A stretch of DNA of 57,104 bases from CALGLS01 sp047626155 (GCA_047626155.1 JBLHRR010000019.1:1-57104), one strand, 5' to 3'. Counted from the first letter of the stretch, positions 43,195-53,485 are shown. Notes: a model not told the origin generated them from the sequence alone. Program-made: numbers and translations.

Positions 43195-44580
43195 TTACAC
43201 CATCTTCTCCGGCCTCACCCAAGCATCAAACTCCTTCTCCGTCAAATACTCCAAAGCAACCGCCGCCTCCTTCAAGCTCGTCCCTTCCGCGTAAGCCTTC
43301 TTCGCAATCTTCGCCGCTTTATCATAACCAATCTTAGTATTCAAAGCCGTCACCAACATCAAGGAGTTGTTCAACATATCCTTGATCACTGGATAATTCG
43401 GTTCGATACCTTGCGCACAGTTGGTATCAAAACTACGGCAAGCATCTCCAATCAATCGGGCAGACATTAGGAAATTGAAAATCATCATTGGTTTGAAAAC
43501 ATTCAATTCAAAATGGCCCGTAGCACCACCAATGTTGATGGCTACATCGTTTCCAAGAACCTGAGCACAAGCCATTGTTAAAGCCTCTGATTGCGTTGGG
43601 TTTACTTTACCCGGCATGATGGAAGAGCCAGGCTCATTCGCAGGAATGATTAATTCTCCAATACCAGATCTTGGGCCGGAAGCCAACATACGAATGTCGT
43701 TTCCGATTTTCATCAAAGAAACAGCAACCGTTTTCAGCGCCCCATGAGATTCAACGATAGCATCGTGAGCAGCCAATGCTTCAAATTTATTTTTTGCGGT
43801 AACGAAAGGAATGTCCGTTAACTTGGCGATGTGCTTCGCTACTTTTTTATCATATCCTTTTGGCGTATTCAAACCGGTACCAACTGCCGTTCCACCTAAA
43901 GCCAATTGAGCCAAGTGCTTCAAACTATTCTTAATAGTCGCCATTCCGAAATCCAACTGCGTTACATAGCCAGACAATTCCTGACCAACCGTTACCGGAG
44001 TTGCATCCATGAAGTGTGTTCTTCCGATTTTCACCACCTTCATATACTTCTTTGATTTAGCATCCAATGTTTTGCGCAAAGCAGCAATACCCGGAAGCGT
44101 GTTTTCCAACAACATCGTGTATGCCGCAATGTGCATAGCTGTTGGAAAAGTATCGTTAGAAGATTGAGATTTGTTCACATCATCATTCGGATGTAAGTAT
44201 TTTTTCTCATCGCTCAATTTTCCACCTTTGATGACATGGCCTCGATTGGCAACCACTTCGTTGACGTTCATGTTGGACTGTGTCCCCGAACCTGTTTGCC
44301 AAACCACCAATGGAAACTGATCGTCCAATTTTCCAGCAAGTATTTCATCACAAACTTTTCCGATGAGTGTTGCTTTCGCTTTTGGTAAAACTTTTAACTC
44401 TGCGTTAGTTAAGGCAGCTGCCTTTTTTAGAATGGCAAAAGCTTGGACAATTTCGAGAGGCATCTTCTGTCCGCCGATTTTGAAATTTTCCACAGAGCGC
44501 TGCGTTTGTGCGGCCCAGTATTTATCAGCAGGTACTTTGATGTATCCGATGCTGTCTTTTTCTTTTCTGAATTTACTCAT
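43195..44580 (-). CDS. fumC: Fumarate hydratase class II
   Basis: 461 residues. FumC interconverts fumarate and malate in the TCA cycle without an iron-sulfur cluster. Motifs in order: GYIKVPADKYWAAQTQRS, TGSGTQSNMNVNEV, HPNDDVNKSQSSNDTFPTAMH, GRTHFMDATPVT and the SS loop GSSIMPGKVNPTQSEALT, with the catalytic serine. Length is normal. A TACCTTTG -7 box lies at 44673-44666. The upstream gap to sod is long. Confidence 0.96.
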   Translation of the reverse strand: MSKFRKEKDSIGYIKVPADKYWAAQTQRSVENFKIGGQKMPLEIVQAFAILKKAAALTNAELKVLPKAKATLIGKVCDEILAGKLDDQFPLVVWQTGSGTQSNMNVNEVVANRGHVIKGGKLSDEKKYLHPNDDVNKSQSSNDTFPTAMHIAAYTMLLENTLPGIAALRKTLDAKSKKYMKVVKIGRTHFMDATPVTVGQELSGYVTQLDFGMATIKNSLKHLAQLALGGTAVGTGLNTPKGYDKKVAKHIAKLTDIPFVTAKNKFEALAAHDAIVESHGALKTVAVSLMKIGNDIRMLASGPRSGIGELIIPANEPGSSIMPGKVNPTQSEALTMACAQVLGNDVAINIGGATGHFELNVFKPMMIFNFLMSARLIGDACRSFDTNCAQGIEPNYPVIKDMLNNSLMLVTALNTKIGYDKAAKIAKKAYAEGTSLKEAAVALEYLTEKEFDAWVRPEKMV

Positions 44581-45146
44581 ATCAATATTATAATGAAAGT
44601 TGAATGAATGAGCCCTTTGGGTTTTATACTGTGATTTGAGCCATCGAGCGTTGAAATTTACGGCGCAAAGGTAATTCTATTTTATACAAACTGAAAGGAA
44701 AAAATGTAAACCGATGGCCCTATGATAACCGTGCAAAAGGTGCGTCACTAGATTTGCTAAATTTTCAAAATTTAGTAAATCTATTTTCTTTGAGCGGGTT
44801 GCCCTTTTGACGTATTACTTTTTTTGTTTAAAACCGAATTAGTGGGGAGCTGAGAGCCCATTTGAATAGGCGTAGTAAAGCAATGGCTTCATAAAAGCAC
44901 GATTTGTACAGCTCGCTATTTACCTTCAATGGATTAAAATCACAATTTTGAAAACACATTGTTATAAAAAGTACAAAGCAAATTCGCCGATTTTGAACGC
45001 CTAAATCTTCAATCGATTTTGCACGAAATTTGTCAAATAAAAATAACCTTTGCAATGCAAAATATAAACTTTATATTTGAGCCATTGTTTAATAGATGAA
45101 TTACGGATTCTATTAAAATTTTTCACTAACAAACTAAACATTTACC
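44581..45146. other. Divergent fumC-sod intergenic region with near-perfect palindrome
   Basis: 566 nt without a convincing gene. It contains the fumC -7 box TACCTTTG (44673-44666 on minus) and a 33-nt palindrome at 44750-44782: AGATTTGCTAAATTTT, one central C, then its reverse complement with one mismatch. Near 45041 AAATAACCTTTG is a close match to a -7 box pointing to sod. The palindrome may be an operator. Confidence 0.6.
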
Positions 45147-45761
45147 ATGGCTTTTAAACTTCCTAAACTTGGCTACGAGTACGACGCTCTACAACCACAC
45201 TTTGATAAGCGAACGATGAAAATTCATCACACCAAGCATCATCAAGGTTATACTGATAAGCTTAACAATGCAATTGCAGGCGGTCCTTTGGCAAAACAAA
45301 AGATCGGAGAGATCCTGGAAAATGCTGGTAAGCACGGTGCTGCTGTACGGAACAACGCTGGTGGATATTACAACCACGATATGTTCTGGAGAATTATTTC
45401 ACCAAAGGGTGGTGGATTACCAAAAGGAAAATTTGCGAAAGTAATCGACGCAGACTTCGGTAGCTACGATAAATTCTTAGCAGAATTTACAGCAGCAGCA
45501 GGTACTCGTTTCGGTTCCGGTTGGGCTTGGCTTTGTGTAAACAGCAAAGGAAAATTATTTGTGACTTCTACACCAAACCAGGACAACCCATTGATGGATG
45601 TGGCTGATAAAAAAGGAACACCAATTATGGGCTTGGACGTTTGGGAGCACGCTTACTACCTGAAGTACCAAAACAAAAGACCTGATTACATCGCTGCTTT
45701 TTTCAATGTAATCGACTGGCCTAATGTGTCTCGTAATTATACGAAGGCTTTGAAGAAGTAA
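45147..45761 (+). CDS. sod: Superoxide dismutase, Mn/Fe family
   Basis: 204 residues. Metal ligands His27, His77, Asp164 and His168 are visible in KIHHTKHHQGY, GGYYNHDMFW and GLDVWEHAYYLKYQN. The Gly-Gly before YYNH and QDNPLM lean to the manganese form, although sequence alone cannot settle metal use. The N-terminus begins directly with the mature-like FKLPKLGYEYDALQPHFD, so it is cytoplasmic. A hairpin follows the gene at 45819-45853. Confidence 0.94.
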   Translation: MAFKLPKLGYEYDALQPHFDKRTMKIHHTKHHQGYTDKLNNAIAGGPLAKQKIGEILENAGKHGAAVRNNAGGYYNHDMFWRIISPKGGGLPKGKFAKVIDADFGSYDKFLAEFTAAAGTRFGSGWAWLCVNSKGKLFVTSTPNQDNPLMDVADKKGTPIMGLDVWEHAYYLKYQNKRPDYIAAFFNVIDWPNVSRNYTKALKK

Positions 45762-45818
45762 GAACAGAGATTTAAAATTGGAAATGCTCCATTTTTAAAG
45801 CAATAAAGTCTAATATCT

Positions 45819-45855
45819 AAAAAGGGGATTCGATTCATTCGGGTTCCCTTTTTCT
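45819..45855 (+). terminator. Terminator of sod
   Basis: Arms 45819-45833 and 45839-45853 (AAAAAGGGG / CCCTTTTT core, few mismatches), 5-nt loop, T-run. Confidence 0.65.
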
Positions 45856-45973
45856 ATGGGGTTTAAGCATAGCAGGAAAGGGAGTAATGTCAGGTTCTAT
45901 GGTATTACTGGACTATTATCATCCTTTACGGGTAGTTAATATATTAATGTAAAACACTTATATTCTAGGCCAT

Positions 45974-45981
45974 TATCTTTG
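45974..45981 (+). promoter_or_regulatory. -7 box upstream of the 23-aa gene
   Basis: TATCTTTG, 136 nt before the small ORF at 46118; no clear -33. Confidence 0.4.
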
Positions 45982-46117
45982 TAACAGCAATAGGAGATTT
46001 GATCACGAATTATGTCTTTAATAAGGCATTGTGAAATGTAGATCTTTTAAAGCAAACAATTTAGTGCTAACTTACGTTATACTACTGAACATATTAATTA
46101 ACAAATACCATATCACC

Positions 46118-46189
46118 ATGATTATTTTAAGTATTTTTTTAGTGATCCTATGTCTTTTTAGCTATGAAATTACCGGAAAACAGGCATAA
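46118..46189 (+). CDS. Candidate 23-aa membrane peptide
   Basis: ATG frame MIILSIFLVILCLFSYEITG plus KQA and TAA. One hydrophobic helix (residues 2-15) with a short charged end, like small membrane proteins. It lies in a transcription unit of its own: a -7 box 136 nt upstream and a perfect 15-bp terminator 21 nt downstream. The unit could instead encode a small RNA. Too short to assign a family. Confidence 0.4.
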   Translation: MIILSIFLVILCLFSYEITGKQA

Positions 46190-46210
46190 AACCTTAGAAC
46201 TTCGAAAAGA

Positions 46211-46248
46211 AAATAGGCCACTAACGAAAGTTAGTGGCCTATTTTTTT
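46211..46248. terminator. Strong bidirectional terminator
   Basis: Perfect 15-bp inverted repeat (46211-46225 with 46230-46244), GAAA tetraloop, T-run; also serves the convergent lipoprotein gene at 46294. Confidence 0.93.
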
Positions 46249-46293
46249 GCTTAAAAGAGTGCTATTGGTAGGGCAATTCCAGTTCTTTTCCCC

Positions 46294-46770
46294 TTACTTC
46301 TGCTGAACAGCCTCATACATTCCATTTATCTCTTCTAAGGTGTAAATACCTAGAATACCGTTCTGAAATATAAACTCGCGGTCTCCTTGTATGTGTACAT
46401 ACTTGAAGCCATAAGTCATGGTACTGTCAATCTGCTTTTCGTAAACGAAGCCGTTTGGATTGTCAGTTATTACTTTTTTGAAATAGGGATTGCCTTTCAC
46501 TTCGGTAAGGTGTTCGTTTTTTACCTGTTGGAAATTAGTAGTATTAGCGGTACTACTATAGATTTGGATATTGTAATCTGTTCCTTTTTTAATTGTAAGA
46601 TCCTTCATTACCGTCATATCCGTCAGTTTGATTTCCGGATTTTCAGGCGACTGAACAGTGACCGGAAGCCCATATGGTAGTAGACTAAGCGGCTTGTAAT
46701 TGTTTTTTGGACTTTTTTCACAAGCAGAAAAAAGGAATAGAAGACAGATTATTAAACTTAAAGGACGCAT
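46294..46770 (-). CDS. Lipoprotein of unknown function
   Basis: 158 residues with lipoprotein signal (LIICLLFLFSAC, Cys17). The mature part reads YKPLSLLPYGLPVTVQSPENPEIKL, then MKDLTIKKGTDYNIQIYSS and YGFKYVHIQGDREFIFQNG, a single mixed alpha/beta domain. I do not recognise a named family. It is alone between a terminator and cutC, divergent from cutC. Confidence 0.75.
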   Translation of the reverse strand: MRPLSLIICLLFLFSACEKSPKNNYKPLSLLPYGLPVTVQSPENPEIKLTDMTVMKDLTIKKGTDYNIQIYSSTANTTNFQQVKNEHLTEVKGNPYFKKVITDNPNGFVYEKQIDSTMTYGFKYVHIQGDREFIFQNGILGIYTLEEINGMYEAVQQK

Positions 46771-46969
46771 AAATATTTTTTTTAGTCTTGAACTACAATT
46801 TGAACGGTAGCGGGGTATAGAAAATATGTCAAAGCAACAATTTAAAATAAAAACATCTTGCTTATTCTTACCTTCATCTTTGAAGGGCGCTTCTCTTCCT
46901 GCTATTCAAAAAGATATACGCCCAGCAAAAGTATTGTTTTAAACTAAGAAACCAACTAAGTCCAAGTCA

Positions 46970-47704
46970 ATGTTATTAGAAATATGTGCAAATAGTTTTA
47001 CTTCAGCGATGAAGGCGCAATTGGCCGGTGCTCATCGGGTAGAGCTATGTGCTAGTTTAGAAACGGGTGGAATAACCCCTTCTGCTGCCACGATTCAACT
47101 GACCTGCGAAACTTTACATAAAGCTTACAATGATCACCTTACAAAGGTACATGTACTAATCAGGCCCCGTTCGGGAGACTTTTGTTATTCAACTATAGAG
47201 TTGGGAATCATGCGTCGTAACATGCTGATGTCGAAGGAATGCGGTGCGGATGGCTTGGCCATAGGCTTGCTAAACCCCGATGGAAGCATTGATATACGGA
47301 ATACCCGTGAGCTTGCCAAATTAGCCGAAGGAATGTCTCTGACCTTTCACCGTGCTTTCGATCTGATTCCAAAGCCATTCGAAGCACTTGAACAATTGAT
47401 TGATCTTGGATTCGATACCATTCTTAGTTCTGGTCAGGCGACCTCTGCTTTTGACGGCCAGCATTTGCTTAGACAATTGGTGGAAAAGTCTGCAGGTCGG
47501 ATTGACATCATGCCAGGTGCAGGTATTCATTCTTTGAATATAAAACCATTAGCGGATTTGACGGGAGCAAGTAGTTTTCACCTTTCGGGAAAAAAGACCA
47601 TTCAAAAAGCATTGGATAATGATCGGCCGAAATTGTTTGCCAGCACTTTTTGGGAGACGGATGTGGAGGAAGTGAAAAAGGTTTTAAAGATGATGAATGC
47701 TTAG
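46970..47704 (+). CDS. cutC: CutC family protein
   Basis: 244 residues of the CutC TIM-barrel fold: LEICANSFTSAMKAQLAGAHRVELCASLETGGITPS at the N-terminus (in two parts), VHVLIRPRSGDFCYS, LTFHRAFDLIP, LSSGQATSAFDG and IMPGAGIH, SFHLSGK. Linked historically to copper tolerance, though its biochemical role is unclear. Length is normal. It is convergent with priA. Confidence 0.92.
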   Translation: MLLEICANSFTSAMKAQLAGAHRVELCASLETGGITPSAATIQLTCETLHKAYNDHLTKVHVLIRPRSGDFCYSTIELGIMRRNMLMSKECGADGLAIGLLNPDGSIDIRNTRELAKLAEGMSLTFHRAFDLIPKPFEALEQLIDLGFDTILSSGQATSAFDGQHLLRQLVEKSAGRIDIMPGAGIHSLNIKPLADLTGASSFHLSGKKTIQKALDNDRPKLFASTFWETDVEEVKKVLKMMNA

Positions 47705-47774
47705 CAAGCCTAATGATTCAGCCTCAGGAGGCGGGCTGATTTCCCTTTAGGGATTTAAGGGTGCGCGCGGAATA

Positions 47775-50255
47775 TCACACCGGATCAACATCCACAATAA
47801 CCCGAACCCCCGAAAACCCTTTCTCCGATTTCATAATTTCCGTAGCCTCAGCAATCACCCTTTTGGCTCCGTGAATGAGCTCATTATTTCGCTCCAGCTT
47901 AATCAACATCGTTAAAAGATACTGTCCTCGGATGCGACTTACCCCTGGAATGGTAGGTCCTAAAACGCGTTCTCCCAATTTACTTTTTACCACACGAGCA
48001 AAAACCTTGGTAGCTTCATTTAGCAAGTCCATTTTTTTATACTTCAGTGTAATACCGATCAATCGCGAATAAGGAGGGTACATAAATAAATGGCGTTCTT
48101 CTATTTCTCTTTCGAAAAAACGAGGGTAATCATAATGGAAAATTTCATCCAGAATGGGAAGCGCTGTGTTGAATGCCTGAATGACCACCTTACCTTGTTT
48201 GCGTTTTCTACCCGCCCTTCCACTAACCTGCGTGATGAGTTGGAAAGCTCTTTCGCTGGAACGGAAATCTGGGAACTGTACCAATTGATCGGCACTCAAT
48301 ACGCCCACTAGTCCCACATTATCAAAGTCTAAACCCTTAGTCACCATCTGTGTTCCTACTAAAACATCAATCCGCTTTTCTTCAAAATCATTGATCAATT
48401 TTGCAAAAGCATTTTTCCCTTTCACCGTATCGAAATCCATTCTTGCAATTTTTGCGTCGGGCAAATAGATCTGCAACTCGTCTTCAATTTTTTCCGTACC
48501 GAATCCTCGCTCCGTTAAAGGCGTTTCTCCGCAGGCCGGGCAGGCGCGCGGAATAGTAGTGTTATAAGAACAGTAATGGCAGCGAAGATTATGAGAAAAT
48601 TTGTGGTAGGTCAATGTTACATCGCAATTGATACACTCGCTACTCCAGCCACAGGTACCGCACATTACAGTAGGGGAGTAACCTCTTCTGTTTTGAAATA
48701 AGATCGCTTGTTCGTCCCTTCCGAGGGCCTCCTCTAATTCTTTTAGTAAGACCGAACTGAAATGTGATCTTTTAGTCCCGGCCAGTGTTTCCGTTCTCAT
48801 ATCCACAATTTCGATCTGCGGCATTTCTATTCCGCCGAAACGTTCTTCCATCATCACCAATCCATATTTCTTTTGGTGCGCGTTGAAATAGGTCTCAAGA
48901 GATGGAGTGGCTGTTCCGAGTATAACTTTAGCACCACTTATATGTCCATAAAAGATGGCGGTATCGCGTGCATTGTAGCGGGGCGCAGGTTCATTTTGTT
49001 TGAAGGAGGGGTCGTGTTCTTCGTCTACAATGATGAGGCGAAGATTATTAAAAGGCATGAAAAGACTGGAGCGAGCTCCCATAACAATAGATTTACCAGC
49101 ATGGACTGAATTCCACATTTCTACCCGTTCGTTATTACTGAGGCGGGAGTGAAAAACGGTGACCGCATCTCCAAAAATACGTTGAAGCCTACCAACCAAT
49201 TGAGTGGTAAGCGCAATTTCTGGCAAGAGGTATAGAATTTGTTCTCCTCGATCAATTGCCTCCTGAATCAACTCCATGTAGACTCTCGTCTTCCCACTTC
49301 CTGTTACTCCAAACAATAAGGCTACATTTTTTTCAGTAAAGCATTCTTTCAATTCCTTCAAAGCCCGTACCTGTTGATCGGTCAGAGGTTGACTATCTAC
49401 AACGACATCTTCATAAGCGCCCAGTCGGCTGACCTCTCGTTCATATTTTTCTATGATTTTCTTTTTTTCCAAGGCAGTGATCACCGAAACATCTGTACTT
49501 GCAGCCTTTACTAAGTCAATTCTTTTAACAAACTTCTGTTCCCGATTCAGTTGGATCATCGCCATCAAAGCTTCTACCTGTCGGGTGGAGCGACTAAGTA
49601 ATTCAAAAGCATCTTCCAATTTTTCCGGATTAGAAACATAAGGTTCCTGAAAACGAATGCAGATGACTTTCTTCGGGGCGTATTTTTCTTTGAGTTCTTC
49701 TTTAATGTAAATGACTCTATTCTCTAACAACCGTTTTATGACATTTCCCACGCTCTTCTGCCCCAGTATTTTCCGTACATCTCCAATGGTCAATTCCTTC
49801 TGGTGGTACAACGCTTCGGCAATCATAAACTCCTTATCCTTTAATCCCGTATAATTATCATCATAAACCGGGCTCAGCATTAAGATAGTTTCGCTCGAAA
49901 GTTTGAAGCCATTCGGAAGGGCGGCATTCATGACCTCCCCCAGGGAACAGGCATAATAAGTCGCCATCCATTCCCACAGTTTGAGTTGCATTGGAAAAAC
50001 AATGGGTTCTTCATCAATAACCGAAAGAATGGGTTTGGCTTTATAAACTTCCGGCGCCCGGTCATGTACCTCGGTCACCATGGCCGCGTATATCTTGGTT
50101 TTTCCGAAAGGAACTTCTACGCGCATGCCAGGGCGCAGCGGACTGCTCTCCAAAGCTGCAGGTACCAAGTAGGTATAAGCCTTCGGAATCGCGATGGGGA
50201 GAATGACATTGATGTAGTTGCCGGGTTGTTCTTCTGGGAAAAAGGAGTTACTCAA
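47775..50255 (-). CDS. priA: Primosomal protein N' (replication restart helicase)
   Basis: 826 residues. PriA restarts replication at stalled forks. N-terminal 3'BD domain (INVILPIAIPKAYTYLVP, GMRVEVPFGKTKIYAAMV), helicase motif I GVTGSGKTRVYMELI near residue 315, DEEHDPSFKQ, and the zinc-binding insert with CGTCGW, CINC, CHYC and CPACGE supplying eight cysteines. QVSGRAGRKRKQGKVVIQ is motif VI. Longer than E. coli PriA (732 aa) because of an insertion before the helicase core. Confidence 0.95.
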   Translation of the reverse strand: MSNSFFPEEQPGNYINVILPIAIPKAYTYLVPAALESSPLRPGMRVEVPFGKTKIYAAMVTEVHDRAPEVYKAKPILSVIDEEPIVFPMQLKLWEWMATYYACSLGEVMNAALPNGFKLSSETILMLSPVYDDNYTGLKDKEFMIAEALYHQKELTIGDVRKILGQKSVGNVIKRLLENRVIYIKEELKEKYAPKKVICIRFQEPYVSNPEKLEDAFELLSRSTRQVEALMAMIQLNREQKFVKRIDLVKAASTDVSVITALEKKKIIEKYEREVSRLGAYEDVVVDSQPLTDQQVRALKELKECFTEKNVALLFGVTGSGKTRVYMELIQEAIDRGEQILYLLPEIALTTQLVGRLQRIFGDAVTVFHSRLSNNERVEMWNSVHAGKSIVMGARSSLFMPFNNLRLIIVDEEHDPSFKQNEPAPRYNARDTAIFYGHISGAKVILGTATPSLETYFNAHQKKYGLVMMEERFGGIEMPQIEIVDMRTETLAGTKRSHFSSVLLKELEEALGRDEQAILFQNRRGYSPTVMCGTCGWSSECINCDVTLTYHKFSHNLRCHYCSYNTTIPRACPACGETPLTERGFGTEKIEDELQIYLPDAKIARMDFDTVKGKNAFAKLINDFEEKRIDVLVGTQMVTKGLDFDNVGLVGVLSADQLVQFPDFRSSERAFQLITQVSGRAGRKRKQGKVVIQAFNTALPILDEIFHYDYPRFFEREIEERHLFMYPPYSRLIGITLKYKKMDLLNEATKVFARVVKSKLGERVLGPTIPGVSRIRGQYLLTMLIKLERNNELIHGAKRVIAEATEIMKSEKGFSGVRVIVDVDPV

Positions 50256-51278
50256 GGTTGGTGGTTAGTTTAGTTTAATTAGTGTGGATTCGGTTTTTGG
50301 TTTCCGGTCGATCGTACCATTTGGTATGGACCTGTTGAGCCGCGCTGGCAGGGTAAACGTTATTTCTTATTCTTGGCCATTCACTTTTGAAAAGAGTCAA
50401 AGGTAAACAAAAGGAAGCTATTCAGCGGGAAACTTTTAATCAGATTTATAGCAGTAGCCTAACACGTTCTAAATTGTCCTACTTGTGGTTATTGGACAAT
50501 TGGACTTCCTCATAACTCAATAGTGGGAAGCTAAAGCCAGCTGTTGAATAGCGTTATCTAAGGGCAACTCATTATGCAATTGGTCTGTTCGTTATATTAC
50601 AACTATTTTAATTAACAATGAGTTTACATGGAGTGATATTTAGATAGTTTTTTTTGGAAAAATTATGTTATAAAAAAAAACTATATATATATTGAGCTTC
50701 GTAAAGTATTTTTTTTGGGAAAAGTGTAAATCCTATTTCTATAAAACTAAAACTACCTAAGAAACCGATTTACTCGCTTCTTTTAGTCCTAGCTTATAAC
50801 ACTCGATTGAAAAAGAATCGATTTTACTTGTTCTGTAAGAACAAGACCTAACTTATCTATTGCGTTTTAAACTTTGCTGTATTAAAAGCGTATGCTTTTG
50901 CTGAAATGTTAACTGCTTGTAACATTACTTATACAAATGACTTATTACTTCGCTGGAGAGGCTAGGTAATGTAGACTTGTCGTATAGTTATGCGAAGCAA
51001 GGACGGAAATGAAAGCTTTGATTACGATAGTAATAAAGCTCTTTTATCTTGATGCACCGGTTTTTAAACCGTGTTTGTATCGAGCTGGTATTCCGATGAT
51101 CTTTTTATAATAGCCGTGTTACGGATTCATCGAGTTGTTGCTTGGTGAGGCTGGACGTTTATGGCTTTTATTGAAGTCTGCTGGAAGTGATTCCTGCGGT
51201 TAGAGTGGGCGTTTTATGATTTGCTTTTAAAGAATTTTAATATAACCGATTTTATTAACCTTTATAAAACTTTATTTT
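50256..51278. other. 1-kb gene-free region upstream of the PL8-like gene
   Basis: No convincing frame on either strand. There is a short AT-only tract near 50660-50690 (A-run then TATATATAT), an 8-bp hairpin CTTGTTCT/AGAACAAG near 50830, and a larger hairpin at 51015-51040 (AGCTTTGATTAC against GTAATAAAGCT) ending in a T-run, like a terminator. The region may hold a small RNA, the remnant of the lyase's 5' part, or simply a long leader. Confidence 0.4.
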
Positions 51279-52718
51279 ATGAAACTTAAAAAAAGATATT
51301 TCCTAATTTCATTTCTTCTTCTCTTTAGCATTATGGCTAAGAGTCAGATAGGAACCTTACGGACGCAAGCATACGAAACGTTTGAAGGTTGTAGAGACCT
51401 ACCAATCAGTAATAGTTGGTCAACTTCAAGTAGTTTTCAGTTTCACCCACAGAGTGGATTTAGGTATTGGACTAATATTAATTATGAGGACATTTCTAAT
51501 AGTGGATGGGAGCCGCAAGATCATCTGGAAAGAGTGGTTAGATTAATAGAATACTATGTGGACGTACCAAGTTCAGGGCTAATTCGTAGAGGAAGAAATG
51601 CAATGCAAAGTGCTTTGGAATTTGCTCCTTATCCAGAAAACGAAGGGATTCAGCGTGATTTTTCAATCCATCAACATGGTCCATTATTATACAATGGTGG
51701 TTATGGTATTAGCTTTCTTGAGGCTACTGGTTTGTGGGGAACAATAGTAAGTGGAACTCCCTATGCATTTGAGGAAGAAAGTAAGGAGAGATTATGTGAT
51801 TTTGTATTGGAAGGAACCCGTAGAATGACAATTGCTAACGCCACAGACTATAGTGCGAATGGCAGAAACATAGTGCGCAGATACCCCGAAAATAATACAG
51901 CAGTACCTTTAAAAGTAGTGGATTGGATCATAGGAATGGCAGATCCGTCTTCTGTACAGTTTACTGAGTTGGGAAAGATGAGAACCAGTATTTTCAATAC
52001 AGAGCCACAATATGAGGTGGATCTTTTCGAGGGAAATAAATATTTTTGGAAATCTGATTATGTCACTCACCACGACGCTAATTATTTTTCTACTATTAAA
52101 ATGTGTTCTAATAGAACCTTGGGAGATGACATCTCAGGCAGTACTGATCTCCATACAACAATAAACCAATCACTCTATGCTGGTTCGCATATGGGACCTA
52201 TGACTAATGGTGGAACACAATACGTAAAGCACGATGGTATTACCTATATTCTACCAAACAATCAGTCATGGGATTTTTATTCTGAAAACAGAACAGGTGG
52301 ATGGAATTTGATTGATGACGATTGCAATCCTAATAATTCTAATGATGACTGTCCTGCTTCCGGAATGGTGTTTAAAGGATTCATTAATCATACGGCAGGT
52401 GCGAATGCAGACTCCTATTACTATATCATTGCTCCAGGCCAGCCTGAAGGCAATTATTTTGATAACGTCAATCCTATTACCGAGTTGCTACCAGGTAATA
52501 ACGATATACTCGCAGCGAGAAAAAAAGGGACAGGAAGCGATGATTTAGCAGGCATTGTATATTTTCCAGATGGCTCCTTTCCTTCTCCCTCAATAAACGT
52601 AGGAGATATGGCCAATCAAACGAACAATCCTTTAGAATTGACAGTAGATGGCCCCCCTGCGCATTACTTTACGATGAAAGCAATCATGAGGTTTGTATTT
52701 CTTCCCCAGATAGACTAG
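51279..52718 (+). pseudogene. Split T9SS cargo gene, segment 1: polysaccharide lyase family 8-like catalytic part
   Basis: 479 codons starting with a signal peptide (YFLISFLLLFSIMAKS). RDFSIHQHGPLLYNGGYG (126-143) and NGRNIVRR (194-201) match PL8 lyases; His133, Tyr142 and Arg196 keep the spacing I recall for chondroitinase AC (His225, Tyr234, Arg288). SDYVTHHDANYFSTIKMCSNRT and SLYAGSHMGPMTNGGTQYV continue the family's central beta domain. The N-terminal helical part is about 90 residues shorter than chondroitinase AC. After DGPP the frame breaks at a six-C run (52652-52657); one more C would join it to segment 2 with a sensible sequence (DGPPCALLYDESNHEVCISS). Confidence 0.68.
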
Positions 52719-52738
52719 AGAAAGAGATTGAACTTACA

Positions 52739-53485
52739 GTGCTAGCATCTGGTAATCCTTCTGGTGAAATAACATTTACATTACCGGTAGGAGAAGAGGC
52801 AGGAACAAGTAAGTGTCACAAGCTTTCTGACTTCAAAAGTGATTATACTTGTGGTGTCAGTCTTCAAATGACATTTACTGCAATGCTTAATTTTCCAGGT
52901 ACGCATAGTTGGTACGTTGATGGAAATTTAATTACAGGCCAAAACGGTGTTAGTTTTACACATGATTTTTCTGTAAAAGGGCCTCACCTTGTTAAGCATA
53001 GCTTTGAACTAAATGGAGAGGTGATAACAACAGAAAAAGAGGTGGAGGTATTTGAAATAATGCAAGGTTTTACAATCAGCTCAAACCACCAAATTACAGT
53101 CGGAAACGGCTATGACGAGGAAATTGTGATTTCGGGAGATATGGTTATTGAAAATAATGCACTTGTAGTAATCGGTACTGAAATGACGCTCCGGTTTTGT
53201 GGCGCTAATTCCAAATTGATTATTGAACCAGGTAGTACGCTTTATCTAAATGGTAAACTTACTGACTTAGGGGATCAAACCTGGAAAGGGGTAGAGGTTT
53301 TAGGTAATTTGCAACCACAAACAAGTAGCCTTGTGAAAGGAAAATTTTTTGGTATGCCACCTGCAATTATCGAAAATGCAAAAGTTGCAATTAGTAATGG
53401 TGCAAAATTTACATGGTCATATGGAGGACATATTATTTGTAATCGCATGCTCTTTTTGAAATACCGGGGGTTGAAGGAGCTGTAG
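52739..53485 (+). pseudogene. Split T9SS cargo gene, segment 2: C-terminal lyase end, PKD-like and beta-helix-like modules
   Basis: Same strand, shifted by -1 relative to segment 1; the frame is in fact open from about 52660. It carries the end of the lyase beta domain (SSPDRLEKEIELTVLASGN), a PKD/Ig-like module (SWYVDGNLITGQNGVSFTHDF, GPHLVKHSFELNG) and a right-handed beta-helix-like stretch (IENNALVVIGTEMTLRF, STLYLNGKLTDLGDQTWKG). No own start signal. At a five-T run (53453-53457) the frame breaks again; one more T gives RMLFFEIPGVEGAVVPQAST in the frame of segment 3. Confidence 0.65.

Noticed and set aside
44828..45055. 75-codon minus-strand frame in the fumC-sod gap
   Set aside because: No domain, no promoter or ribosome signal, AT-driven composition; overlaps the probable sod promoter region.
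50640..50700. TATATATAT tract as a replication origin
   Set aside because: No cluster of DnaA boxes, no dnaA/dnaN neighbours; priA nearby is not evidence for an origin.
52652..52657. Programmed -1 frameshift at the C6 run
   Set aside because: No downstream stem or classical slippery heptamer was seen and a second break of the same kind follows at a T-run; error or decay is simpler.
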